64,000 nt of DNA from Diploptera punctata (taxonomy: Eukaryota > Arthropoda > Insecta > Blattodea > Blaberidae). The translations under genes were made by a program, and so were the position numbers. The stretch covers positions 2,083,001-2,147,000 of the forward strand of contig JASPKZ010007250.1 of assembly GCA_030220185.1 (NCBI GenBank), given 5' to 3'. Under the pieces are notes generated by a model, which saw only the letters and a program-made list of their open reading frames with translations, was not told where the DNA came from and searched no databases. Below, piece after piece: positions 8,595 through 17,749 of the stretch. The stretch's first letter is position 1; every line of letters starts with the position of its first letter.

Positions 8595-9000
8595 GAGAGG
8601 AAACTGCTGAGAAGCCTGGATTGTTTTCCGATATGGGAGTGACGGGGGAGAGAGGTGCACTGGCAACGTGTTGCCCATCAAGAGGAGAGATGGGCCGCGC
8701 ATTGCTGCTGCTGACAAAAGTGATGGATCTACATCAAGGGGGAGACAGGGGATTGGAGAAAGCTGCAGTTTTATAGATGGGGGACTTTTACACCTCTCCC
8801 CCGCCCCGACTATCAACACCGCTGCACTTCAAGAGTGATAGAGCATTCGGTAACTCTTGCGTTTAGATACAGAGCATCAAAACAAACTGGCAGGCATTTG
8901 ACATTTTTGTTCCATTTAGTTTCTTTTACCCGTACGCATTCAGCAAACAAAACACTTTTTTTTAAAATAATAAATGTGTCGGGAATGATTAGTGTAAAAT
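8595..9000. other. Unassigned, locally GC-richer sequence
   Basis: Contains GA-rich and CCCGCCCC-containing sequence around 8620-8820. No convincing coding frame or shared repeat. Confidence 0.4.
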
Positions 9001-9886
9001 AGAGACCCTTTAAATCAATGGTATTAATAAGCTGTTAGTTTATGCTGATGATGTAGTACTACTGGCCGATAGCGAGGAGATACTAAAGGCCAACACGCAC
9101 ACACTATTGAGTAACACTAAGAAATTAGGACTGGAAGTAAATATCAGTAAAACTAAATATATGGTCACACGTAGAAATTCAGTATATAATAGAAATGGAC
9201 AGCTAATGACAAATGAGGGAAATTTTGAGGAAGTGGCTGAATTCAAATACCTAGGAACAATAATCACAAATAGGAATGAGATGCACAAAGAAATTAAACA
9301 TAGGCTCAATTCTGGAAATGCGTGGTATTATGCATTGCAGAGACTCTTGATATCCCAACTCCTTTCAAAAAACATTAAGCTGAAAATATACAAAACTATT
9401 ATTCTACCAGTTATATTATATGGGTGCGAAACATGGACTCTTACTTTAAGGGAGGAAAGGAGATTACAGGTATTTGAGAATAAAGTTCTTAGGAAAATTT
9501 TTGGACCAAAGAGAGATGAACAGACAGGTGAATGGAGAAGACTTCATAACAATGAACTACATGGTCTTTATAGGAAGCCAGATATAATAAGAACAATTAA
9601 GTCTCGTAGACGGCGATGAGCAGGACATGTTGCGCGTATGGGGAATGATAGACGTGCATGGAAGCTTCTTGTAGGAAAGCCAGAGGGAAAACGCCCAGTT
9701 GGTAGACCAAGAATGAGGTGGGAGAACAACATTAACTATGATTTGAGGGAAGTAGATTATACAGGGAATGATTGGAAAGCATTAGCTCAGGATAGGGATG
9801 TATGGAGAGCTTATGTCCGCGCGGCCATGAACCTTCGGGTTCGATAGTGCCAGTGAGTAAATAAGTAAGTAGAGAGACCCTTTAAA
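9001..9886 (+). mobile_element. LINE-A copy with 14-bp TSD and nearly open RT frame
   Basis: Plus-strand RTE-like fragment at 9015-9872. AGAGACCCTTTAAA is duplicated at 9001-9014 and 9873-9886. The frame is open from 9017 (NGINKLLVYADDVVLLADSEE, RT catalytic YADD) through LEVNISKTKYMVTRR, FKYLGTIIT, ILPVILYGCETWTL, NKVLRKIFGPKRDEQTGEW and RKPDIIRTIK. It stops at TGA 9617-9619, where other copies have TGG. The same frame resumes at 9638 (MGNDRRAWKLLVGK, GKRPVGRPRMRWEN, NLRVR). The 3' end is CGATAGTGCCAGTGAG with a TAAG tail. One nonsense mutation breaks an otherwise intact C-terminus, so the insertion is fairly young. Confidence 0.9.
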
Positions 9887-9905
9887 AGTCAATAACTCTA
9901 AAACT

Positions 9906-10831
9906 CTAATTATATTGTATCTATCTATCTTCGGGTTTTTACAGCTGCTGTCGTCTTCCCGTTCCAAACCTCCAAAACCTATGATCTTGGGCAACTTCAA
10001 TGTATAGCCTTTTTGCGTGCATTACTATGGCTTCGTCTAAGAGATCGTAGAACTGTCCATTCCCTATTCCTTCTCTATAAAATACTTCACACATCATCGC
10101 CTAATTATTTATCATGCCGCTTTATCAGACTATCCGACACACATAATCTTGACACTGGATCCCATCAGCACATTGTCCTTTATATCCCTCCTCATCACAC
10201 TGTGTATTATTCGTTATCTTTTACGGTCTCGCTTGCCAAAACATGGAATTCCCTTCCGCCCTATGTCAGAGACTGTCAAACTATAAAATCCTTCAAAAAC
10301 AAACTAAAAATTATTTAATAACAAACTAACTTATACACCACACTGATAGTATTCATTTAACAATTAAATTAATTTTTAAGGAAAATAATATTAAGATTAA
10401 CAAAATATTTTCATTTGCTTTGTTTTAAATATTTTATAATCGTAAAATTAGTTTTCTATATCTTTTGTTTTGTTTTTTATGTACATTAGACAGGGACAAT
10501 TTAGTATGTCTTGCTTGTATACATTTTATTATTAGTTTTAGTCTTAATTTTAACTAACATTAACTGGTTGCATTATAGATCGTAATATATTAGATATTAT
10601 CTTATTGATAAAACGTTTATTTAGTATTTAATATTAGAGTTAATTGAGATTGCTATATTCTGATGTAATATATGTTTGTCCTGGTGAATCGAAGAGAAGG
10701 CCACATGACCTTAACTCCACCAGCCTAAATAAATATAAATAAATAAATAAATAAAATATAATAAATAACTATCCTCATCTTTTCCTTCCATGTTGACTTT
10801 GGTCTCCCTTTTTTCATCTTTCTGGTCGGTT
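9906..10831 (-). mobile_element. LINE-T 3' end split by LINE-F
   Basis: Pieces 9906-10000 (a TATC tail, CTTCGGGTTTTTACAG and CTTCCCGTTCCAAACCTCC) and 10765-10831 (ATGTTGACTTTGGTCTCCC, TTCTGGTCGGTTAGC) are adjacent in the intact copy at 45797-46352. The LINE-F insertion at 10008-10757 separates them. Confidence 0.7.
10008..10757 (+). mobile_element. LINE-F copy (CR1/jockey-like) nested in LINE-T
   Basis: The frame 10013-10318 reads ALLWLRLRDRRTVHSLFLLYKILHTSSPNYLS, then RSIRLSDTHNLDTGSH-like sequence and the diagnostic AKTWNSLPPYVRDCQTIKSFKNKLKII with a stop. A 430-base AT-rich 3' UTR ends GGCCACATGACCTTAACTCC, followed by a TAAA-repeat tail at 10727-10756. Confidence 0.85.
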
Positions 10832-10833
10832 AG

Positions 10834-11265
10834 CAGATGAACAAAGAAATTAAACATAGGCTCAGTTCTGGAAATACATGCTATTATGCATTACAGAGAC
10901 TCTTGTCGTCCCAACTCCTTTAAAAAAATGTTAAAATGAAAATATATAAAACAGTTATTCTCCCAGTTATATTTTATGGATGCGAAACATGGACTCTTAC
11001 TTTAAGGGAGGAAAGAATATTACGAGTATTTGAGAATAAAATTCTTAGGAAATTTTTTGGGCCAAAAAAGCACATGAACAGACAGGTGAATGGAGAAATG
11101 TGCATAATAATGAGCTACATGATATGTATAGGAAGCTAGCTATAATAAGAACAGTTAAGTCTCGTAGACTGCGATGGGCAGGACATGTTGTCCAAATGGG
11201 GAATGAAAGAGGTGCATGGATGCTTATTGTAGGAAAACAAGAGGGAAAACGCCAAGTTCGTATGC
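10834..11265 (+). mobile_element. LINE-A internal fragment
   Basis: Plus-strand RT C-terminus lacking both ends. The frame from 10936 reads MKIYKTVILPVIFYGCETWTLTLREERILRVFENKILRKFFGPKKH. After a frameshift it continues at 11100 (MHNNELHDMYRKLAIIRTVKSRRLRWAGHVVQMGNERGAW) and breaks off at about 11265, before the GRP block. No TSD was found. Confidence 0.8.
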
Positions 11266-11650
11266 TATTGAGCTGTCTGTAATATTGAAAATCTCGAATT
11301 AACAATATTTTGTGAATATATTCACTGTTTCTCACACGTAGTAAGCAATACCGCCCTAAAAAGATGTTCAGTAGAACTCGTTTAGAAGGTGGAATTGGGA
11401 AGTACTTTAACATCCACCAAATTCACCAGACAGGAGGCCTTGTGACTAAAACTTCTTCTTAGAAATCAAAGAACCTCTACGAGGCATTCGATTAGAGTCA
11501 ACAGTTGACATCCAGAAATGTCTAGATCGATAAGATGAAAGAGATATCCAGAAATGGTGCTGCAGATGGATTGATCTTATTACAAGGTTTTACTATGTCG
11601 AGACTTTCAGGATTACAAATTTATACAACAAAGACAACTCAATAATATAC
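11266..11650. other. No recognisable feature
   Basis: Sequence without a convincing frame or a match to other repeats in the window. Confidence 0.5.
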
Positions 11651-11756
11651 AAGTTTACAGTAACTCCGCCATGGCCGGTCCCAAGCCCGACGGAACAGGC
11701 AACTCTTGCCTAAACCAGGAAGTGAAGAAGAAGAAGAAGAAGAAGAAGTTTACAGT
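11651..11756 (+). mobile_element. 84-bp LINE or SINE 3' end with GAA tail and 11-bp TSD
   Basis: AAGTTTACAGT at 11651-11661 and 11746-11756 flanks an insert that starts AACTCCGCCATGGCCGG. It encodes a GRNRQL-type end, GACGGAACAGGCAACT, and finishes in (GAA)n at 11722-11745. It is an extremely 5'-truncated retrotransposition. Confidence 0.8.
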
Positions 11757-11819
11757 GGTTACCACTAGGAGCGCTGATTTACAACAGTGTTGCCATTATT
11801 TATCGAATAGTATTAAAAA

Positions 11820-12148
11820 GAAATGTACACGTTTGAAATGCGATACCTTCGGAGGACTACAGGATGTTCACTACTACAGACCATAAAAAATGAAGACATC
11901 TTAGAAGAATTACACATGGAACCTTTAGAAAACAAACTTTCTGATTATAAATCAAGATGGATACAACATGTTCATCGAATGGAAGATCACAGGATACCCA
12001 AACAAATGTTAAGCTATCAACCTGCAGGAAGAAGAAGACCAGGACGTCCACTCAAAATACTTTTGGATGGTGTTTCTCTTGAGGCCGAAACAGGTCAACA
12101 AATGGCCTAAATTCGTGAATATACTATGATGATGAAATGTAAATGTTT
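11820..12148 (+). mobile_element. LINE-B 3' fragment with imperfect TSD
   Basis: The frame 11835-12110 encodes EMRYLRRTTGCSLLQTIKNEDILEELHMEPLENKLSDYKSRWIQHVHRMEDHRIPKQMLSYQPAGRRRPGRPLK and a stop, followed by a GATGATG tail. GAAATGTACACGTTT (11820-11834) and GAAATGTAAATGTTT (12134-12148) are a likely 15-bp TSD with two mismatches. A longer sister copy lies at 32575-33345. Confidence 0.8.
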
Positions 12149-12744
12149 TAGCTAAAAAAAAGTTGATATTGCGAATGATCGAGAGCAATAAGAGAAATTA
12201 AATAATTCTCACAGAGGGATTTGTCGAGTTTACCTGAAATTCTGTTTTGCATGAGTAAACAGAAGTCAAAGGTTGATTTTTAAATAAGCGTAGCAAAACA
12301 TAAACTTTATGATATAAAAACAACTGCGTTATCAAAAGTAACTTCACTGTATTAAAATACGAATGTAAAAAAAAGTGATGTTATTTTGCAATGGGAATGC
12401 TAAAGCTGACCGTCATATTAAAACCTTTGCCGCTGCACAACGGGAATTGGGGATTAAAGTCGTGATTGACTTTTTGACACCCACAGGGGAGGAAGAGAGA
12501 GAAAAAAAATTGCAAATCCTGTGTCGTCTGTGAAAATGTATCACACAGTGCTTACTGTACAGGGATTTACTCTATAATTCAAATCTCTGGGACTTAGTAA
12601 CTTCATGATTTCGTATAATACAAATATTATACTATTTCCAATGTGTCATGCTGAAGAAATTGTTACCAGTATCTTACTTTTAGATGTAGGGTAAGTTTGC
12701 CTAATTCTACGATAGTCTTTAACATTTTTGTGCAAATGATTATT
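12149..12744. other. No recognisable feature
   Basis: AT-rich, with no coding frame or repeat shared with other parts of the window. Confidence 0.5.
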
Positions 12745-12853
12745 ATTACTAGAGCCCGGAATTGTAAGCAAAATAAACTACTAAATATGCATACAAATAT
12801 GTATGAAAAATGTAGAAAATATGCACCCTAAGTAAATTGTAATAAAATCAAAT
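12745..12853 (+). mobile_element. Truncated end of a P-like TIR element
   Basis: ACTAGAGCCCGGAATTGTAAGC resembles the left terminus of element P at 32430 (AACTAGAGTCTGGACGTTAG). It is followed by AT-rich sequence with ATGCATA repeats and then element H. Confidence 0.35.
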
Positions 12854-12855
12854 AA

Positions 12856-13412
12856 ATTACACTGGTCAACATGATTTTTGTCTCATGAGTACCAATAGTT
12901 GTACTTAATGTAGTTTTTTTTATCGTGTTTTCAAATATGTATTCGGAATTTCTCCATCACCCACAGTTTTTTTTATTTCATTCAATTAATGGATTTAAAT
13001 AATTATTTTTTAATAAACGTTTTTTAAGTATATTTGTCCATTGTAAAATAAAACCAAATGAGCTAACTCAGGAGATTTCAGCTATGGAAAAGGGACATCA
13101 AGGCAAATGGAATCCTAATATGCTAGTCGATTATTGTTGGGCCATCAAGAGGGATGTTCCAAAGGTGGAATATAGCAAAAAGTCGTCATTTCTTACTTTC
13201 TAGGCGAGTCCGAATGTTCGAATATTGTGTAGTTACGAATGTAGAATATATTGAAGTGTTTGAAATTATAAATTCCTGTCTCTCGGAAACCTTGCGTGAT
13301 GGAGAAAATTGATATCATATTTTAATTCAGGAAAAAAATACTATCAGAATGACATATTTTTCTTTCTGAAACAAAAAAAAAGTTTATTTTTTGTTGCTCA
13401 GTGTGACCTGTC
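12856..13412 (+). mobile_element. TIR element H, uninterrupted copy
   Basis: From TTACACTGGTCAA to TTGCTCAGTGTGA (imperfect terminal inverted repeats), about 557 bp. It includes the 47-codon relic at 13060-13203, followed by AATGTTCGAATATTGTGTAG as in the 2.3-kb copy. It is the reference that shows what was inserted into the first copy. Confidence 0.7.
13060..13203 (+). pseudogene. 47-codon coding relic within element H
   Basis: The frame reads ELTQEISAMEK, GHQGKWNPNML, DYCWAIKRDVPK, YSKKSSFLTF and a stop, aligned without gaps to 2471-2614. Differences between the copies include both replacements and silent changes. The start is not preserved and function is unknown. Confidence 0.5.
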
Positions 13413-13495
13413 GAAGAGACTAACATTAACCAAGATTTGAGGAAAGTACATTATACAGGGGCTGATTTGAAAATATTAGCTCAGGATAGGGATGA
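13413..13495 (+). mobile_element. LINE-A 3' fragment
   Basis: A short plus-strand piece encoding the TNINQDLRKVHYTGADLKIL..DRD equivalent. It has no tail. Confidence 0.6.
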
Positions 13496-13745
13496 TAGCT
13501 TGTGGACTATCGATTACTGGACAGTTTCCTCTAAATGGACTAAGGTACTGCCAAATTCTTTACGTTTCAAGACCATAACTACTACTACTCCAGTATAGTA
13601 TTTTATTTCATAAATAATAGGGTATCTAATCCTAGTCTATTAATTATATTTCATAGTTTCATTATAAATAAAATAATACATTAACATTTAAATTTCACTT
13701 AAAAATGTTCATCTAAATCCATTAACTTTAACAACTAACTAATTA

Positions 13746-14105
13746 ACTAACTCACTGGCACTATCGAACCCGTAGGTTCATGACCGCGCGGACATAAGCT
13801 CTCCATACATCCCTATCCTGAGCCAATGTATTACAATCATCCCCTGCAGAATCTACTTCCCTCAAATTATAGTTGTTATTCTCCCACCTCATTCTTGGTC
13901 TACCAATTGGGCGTTTTCCCTCTGAGTTTCCAACAAGAAGCTTCCATGCACATCTTTCATTCCCCATTCGTGCCACATGTCCTGCCCATCGCAATCCACG
14001 AGAGTTAACTGTTCTCATTATATCTGGCTTGCTATAAAGACCATGTAATTCACTGTTATTCAGTCTTCTCCATTCACCTGTCTGTTCATCTCTCTTTGGC
14101 CCAAA
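13746..14105 (-). mobile_element. LINE-A 3' fragment
   Basis: Minus-strand copy from CACTGGCACTATCGAACCC (3' end) through the frame 14018-13761 (MRTVNSRGLRWAGHVARMGNERCAWKLLVGN, GKRPIGRPRMRWEN). It ends abruptly at GGCCCAAATACTAAC. One codon is missing at NNYNL relative to NINYDL. Confidence 0.8.
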
Positions 14106-14286
14106 TACTAACTAAAAATATTTACGCACATTCTATGTATAACCGCGATTGCTGGCACATATTTAAACAATATTCAAAGAAAATAACTAACTCTAAATTT
14201 CATTAATAATAGATATTCTCCACTGCAAATCATCTTAAATAATCATCAAGAATACATTAAATAGAAAAATCGATCATATAAAACTT

Positions 14287-14925
14287 TGTCATAAGTAATG
14301 CCACGAGTGATTTCCAAATTATCGATAAATTCACGACTCACGAAGTGAGGAGTGAATTTATCTAGAGAATTTGGAAATCAAGAGTGGCATTTGTTAGGAC
14401 TATTTAACGAATAAAATTAAGCTGTTTACTCACAAATCATTGTTTAACTATACTTATTTTAAAATATTTATATATTTGATGTAAACGGCGATGTTTGAAA
14501 ACAAATCAGAAATGTGAGGTTATGTTCATTCACTGCTGCTTGATCATATTATTTATTGCCAAATAAGATCGCAATATTGTAAGAGTGCACCCAAGTGGAG
14601 AAATAATGAAACACATCAAACTATATATCATAATCAACATTACGGGTTATTCATTTATTTTTTTAGTAAACAACTCAGTAAAATCAAGGAATGTTTTCAT
14701 TATTTGCTATATTCAATGTATTTGTTGGAGAAAAATAATGCTTTGACCTGTTCAGAACATTAAAAAAGAGGAGCTTTCTTTATCACAAAAGCAGGAGCTG
14801 ATAAAGAGAAATCGATAAAGAGCGAGGTGAAACACGACTGTCATTGGTTGTAAAACAAAATTAATTGAAACGTGATTGGTCATTGACTAGCATTTGTGGC
14901 ATGAGTTAAATAGTCAAAGTAAATA
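14287..14925 (+). mobile_element. Family G element
   Basis: Starts TCATAAGTAATGCCACGAG and ends GGCATGAGTTAAATAGTCAA (imperfect terminal inverted repeats). Near the left end is a 100-bp hairpin: GATTTCCAAATTATCGATAAATTCAC against GTGAATTTATCTAGAGAATTTGGAAATC. The body includes ATGTAAACGGCGATGTTTGAAAAC and ACGTGATTGGTCATTGACT. No coding capacity, so it is a non-autonomous DNA-transposon-like repeat. Confidence 0.75.
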
Positions 14926-14942
14926 ATATAAGCAATAATAAA

Positions 14943-15016
14943 AAATCCGCGCGGCCTCTGAACTAAGTATGGGATAGTGCCTGTGAGTTTGTTTATTTGT
15001 TTGTTTGTTTGTTCAT
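14943..15016 (+). mobile_element. LINE-A 3' end plus (GTTT)n
   Basis: CCGCGCGGCCTCTGAAC and GGGATAGTGCCTGTGAG are the LINE-A 3' terminus. A GTTT-type tail runs through 14988-15016. Confidence 0.7.
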
Positions 15017-15754
15017 AGGATGGAGTGAGAAAATTCCCATGCAGATCAAGATACATCAGAATTCAGAAGAGCAGCAAATTGTCGTTTAGCAGAATATTTC
15101 CAAGCAGACGATAAATTTGTTTCCTCTTGATGATATAATGGTTTGCTCGATCGAGGGTAAAATTTGTAAGTTTAAAAATAAGATCCTGGTTCTAGAGGGA
15201 TGTGGGTGTGAGTTAAGGAAGGGGATGGAGCAGAGGAGGGTTAGAAATGTAGCAAGAAGTGCGAAGTTTTGTGGCAGCGTCTTCCAACTTGGTTAAGAGA
15301 GAAAAGGGGACGTTTGAAAGGGGGAGATAGGAATAGGTCTACAAGTTGAGATAATTGCAATTATATTGCAAAGTTAAGTTCGTTCTCGACTATTGGCCTC
15401 CCAAACTACTCTGCCTTTTCTTATGACCTCTTGTCCCTGGTACCTTAATGATTCAACTCATGCATTTCTTTTTCTTAAATTTCATATAAAGCACGTATAA
15501 ATCCAGGAGCTATAAACTGATAATTACCTCCCAGTATTTAACAGCTCATTCAAAATCTGCTGTTTTACAATAGCAATTATCCTCTTATTCTATTCAAGAA
15601 AAAAATACATTTTATGGAAATATCCGCTCAGGTATTCTAGAGAAATGTTTACGGAAGTATTCTATGGCAATATTAACAGATAAATAAAATTACTTTTGTA
15701 ATAAATACCCAGTATGAAGCACGATTAAAAAAAAATATATACTGTTGTTAAGAT
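15017..15754. other. No recognisable feature
   Basis: Mixed-composition sequence with no coding frame or identified repeat. Confidence 0.5.
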
Positions 15755-16480
15755 CCACCGCTGTGGTCTCGGGGTAGCGTGCTATCTTGTCACGCAGCGG
15801 GCCCGGGTTCGATCCCCGATCGGGACAGTTTTTCTGGGTGAGGTTTCTATCGGTCCCGCGCCGTAGCCGAGCGGTTAAGGTAGGAAGCCTTGGCGCAGAG
15901 CTACGGGACTTGCGCTGGTTCGAGTCTCCATGGGGGAAGAAATTTTCTCATGGTATTTCGGCCAGTATGGGACCGGTGCCCACCCAGCATCGTGAGGCAA
16001 TTGGGTAGCTACAATAAGTAGCGGCTCCAGGTTGAGGAACCAGCTATAACTGCTGGGGGACTCGACATGCTAACCACATGTCACCCCTACACTGGCTGTT
16101 GATCGTCTACCTCTGTGATTGACACATGTGGATGTGAAGGGCCAGCAGCCGGCTGGTAAAAGGGCAACCGCTGAAAAGTGGAAAGACCCTCAATCGGAAT
16201 CGGTTTTTATCGGGGTTTTTCCTCACCTGTAAGTCAAATGTCAGGAAAACTTTAAGGCCCAAACGGTCCCCGAAATCATATGGCCATCGCAATCGTCATC
16301 CTTCATATCCATCTTAGGTTAAGCTTCGGATTAGGGACTCTCCTGGCGCACCATTATCATCATCATCACCTATCATATCATCGGGGCAACGTAACCCCGC
16401 CTTCCAGGCGCCCCAATCTCAGAAGTGGGTTACAAGTACGCCATGCCAGGAGAGAAACCAGGAATGTCGAAAGACAAACC
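15755..16480 (+). mobile_element. SINE1b split by SINE2
   Basis: The tRNA-like head (CCACCGCTGTGGTCTCGGGG, GGTTCGATCCCC) and the first body segment occupy 15755-15853. The body resumes at 16202 and continues through GTCAGGAAAACTTTAAGG, CTCCTGGCGCACC and GGGTTACAAGTACG to CTGGGGCATTTG plus A8 at about 16487. The duplication at the split is GGTTTCTATCGG / GGTTTTTATCGG. Confidence 0.9.
15854..16201 (+). mobile_element. SINE2 full-length copy
   Basis: The tRNA-like head (CCGTAGCCGAGCGGTTAAGG, A box; GGTTCGAGTCTCC, B box) looks Leu/Ser-like. The body has GTATTTCGGCCAGTATGGGACC and CAATAAGTAGCGGCTCCAGG and ends near CAGCAGCCGGCTGGT. Flanking 12-bp duplications at 15842-15853 and 16202-16213 (one mismatch) are the TSD. 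It is a good reference for this family. Confidence 0.9.
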
Positions 16481-16486
16481 TGGGGC

Positions 16487-16745
16487 ATTTGAAAAAAAAA
16501 TAATTGAAAATCGAACTCTTAAGTGGTATGGCCATGCACAAAGAATGGAAAAAGATGGCCAAAAATATATATCAGTGATCACCCCCTGGAATAAATAAAC
16601 GTGGCACACCAAGATGGAAATGTAAAACGTATGTCAGAACTATAATGGATGGTAGGAATTTGGAAGAAGAAGATTGGAATGTTAGAAATGAAAGTAAACC
16701 GAAGATGGAAAACCTATAAGTGGGGGAAAGCCGAAGAAGAAGAAA
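16487..16745 (+). mobile_element. LINE-L 3' fragment with GAA tail
   Basis: Plus-strand end encoding IENRTLKWYGHAQRMEKDGQKYI, KRGTPRWKCKTYVRTIMDGRNLEEEDWNVRNE and RRWKTYKW, ending GCCGAAGAAGAAG. Frameshifts are present. The minus-strand copy at 59492-60235 covers the same region and more. Confidence 0.8.
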
Positions 16746-16752
16746 ATATAGC

Positions 16753-16960
16753 CGTCTTAGATTGTAGTTAGCAAGTGGGGTGGTACCGATTAACATCCCA
16801 GGTTCGAATCTTGGCGGTCCCAGAGGAGTATATGCGGGCTACACGGGGATTTTTCGAGCTTTCCTTGGGATTCTCCCGTTTCCCGAATTGCATCCCACCA
16901 ATAGTCTCCATTCCCCCTTCATGTCATTTGTGTCACCCTTCATCTCATGTTAGGAAAAAT
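16753..16960 (+). mobile_element. SINE4 (tRNA-like head)
   Basis: GTAGTTAGCAAGTGGGG is an A-box-like start. GGTTCGAATCTTGG at about 16801 is a B box. The body GGCTACACGGGGATTTTTCGAG and TTGGGATTCTCCCGTTTCCC follows. Only one copy is seen in the window. Confidence 0.6.
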
Positions 16961-17223
16961 AGTTTATTTGGCATTCCACAATTTATTTATTTATAAACAG
17001 GTTTGCAATGTAATAAAACATCTTTCTGTGCCCAAAGTTTTAAATTTTTTTTATCTTTCTTGTCCACTCTTTCCTATCTTCCTATTCCAATTCTTCCAGA
17101 CCTACCTCCCTCACACCTCTTCATATATCATCCATCCATATAAATCTAGGTCGATCACTTTTTTTCTCTCCCAGACGGAATCCATTCCAAAGCCTGTCTG
17201 GGTAGGCTTGTCCCTGGCATCCA

Positions 17224-17229
17224 GAAGTT

Positions 17230-17281
<52 letters not shown>

Positions 17282-17388
17282 TACTTCTTGTAAGCCCATG
17301 TTTCCCTTAACAGATATTTAGGCGCTCTCCCCCTACAGGGAAGAATTTGAACCATACTAATTTAATTACACTTGTTTTCGTAAAGATG

Positions 17389-17433
<45 letters not shown>
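17224..17433 (-). mobile_element. SINE3 3' end between two (TA)n runs
   Basis: 17282-17392 matches the SINE3 3' region (TTGTAAGCCCATGTTTCCC, AGGCGCTCTCCCCCTACAGG, ACACTTGTTTTCGTA). It is flanked by TA microsatellites at 17233-17279 and 17393-17430. Confidence 0.75.
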
Positions 17434-17437
<4 letters not shown>

Positions 17438-17656
17438 CATACCATATTAAGCTTGCATTGCTCAATGTTAAAGATTTAATTATAACATCGATAAAGCGTC
17501 ACTGCTATAAAGTAAAATAAATATTCTCTTTAATTTGTTTACTTGATATAGTCAGCTACTAGATGGCAGTGAAGACAGTGTTCTCGCGACATCTAGTAAT
17601 AATGGAGAATATAATGCATACGAGTATATAAGAAAAATAAGTGTTTGAATTGGATT

Positions 17657-17728
17657 CGCCTGGTAGTGTAATGGATATCACGCTGAGGTACGGACTCAGA
17701 GATCCGGGTTCGAATCCCGTCCCGGCAT
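17657..17728 (+). tRNA. tRNA-like sequence, anticodon ACG, probably a pseudogene
   Basis: Cloverleaf: acceptor CGCCTGG/CCCGGCA with two mismatches, A box TAGTGTAATGG, anticodon arm CTGAG/CTCAG around loop GTACGGA (anticodon ACG at 17690-17692), and T arm CCGGG/CCCGT with one mismatch around TTCGAAT. A run of five T follows at about 17731. The mismatches argue for a tRNA pseudogene or SINE head rather than a working tRNA-Arg. Confidence 0.5.
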
Positions 17729-17749
17729 TTATTTTTCTTATCATACCAT

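Noticed and set aside
8499..8819. 106-codon minus-strand ORF
   Set aside because: Low-complexity composition, no domain and no support beyond length.
17111..17321. ORFs with IYIYIY runs
   Set aside because: They are produced by (TA)n repeats flanked by a SINE3 end.
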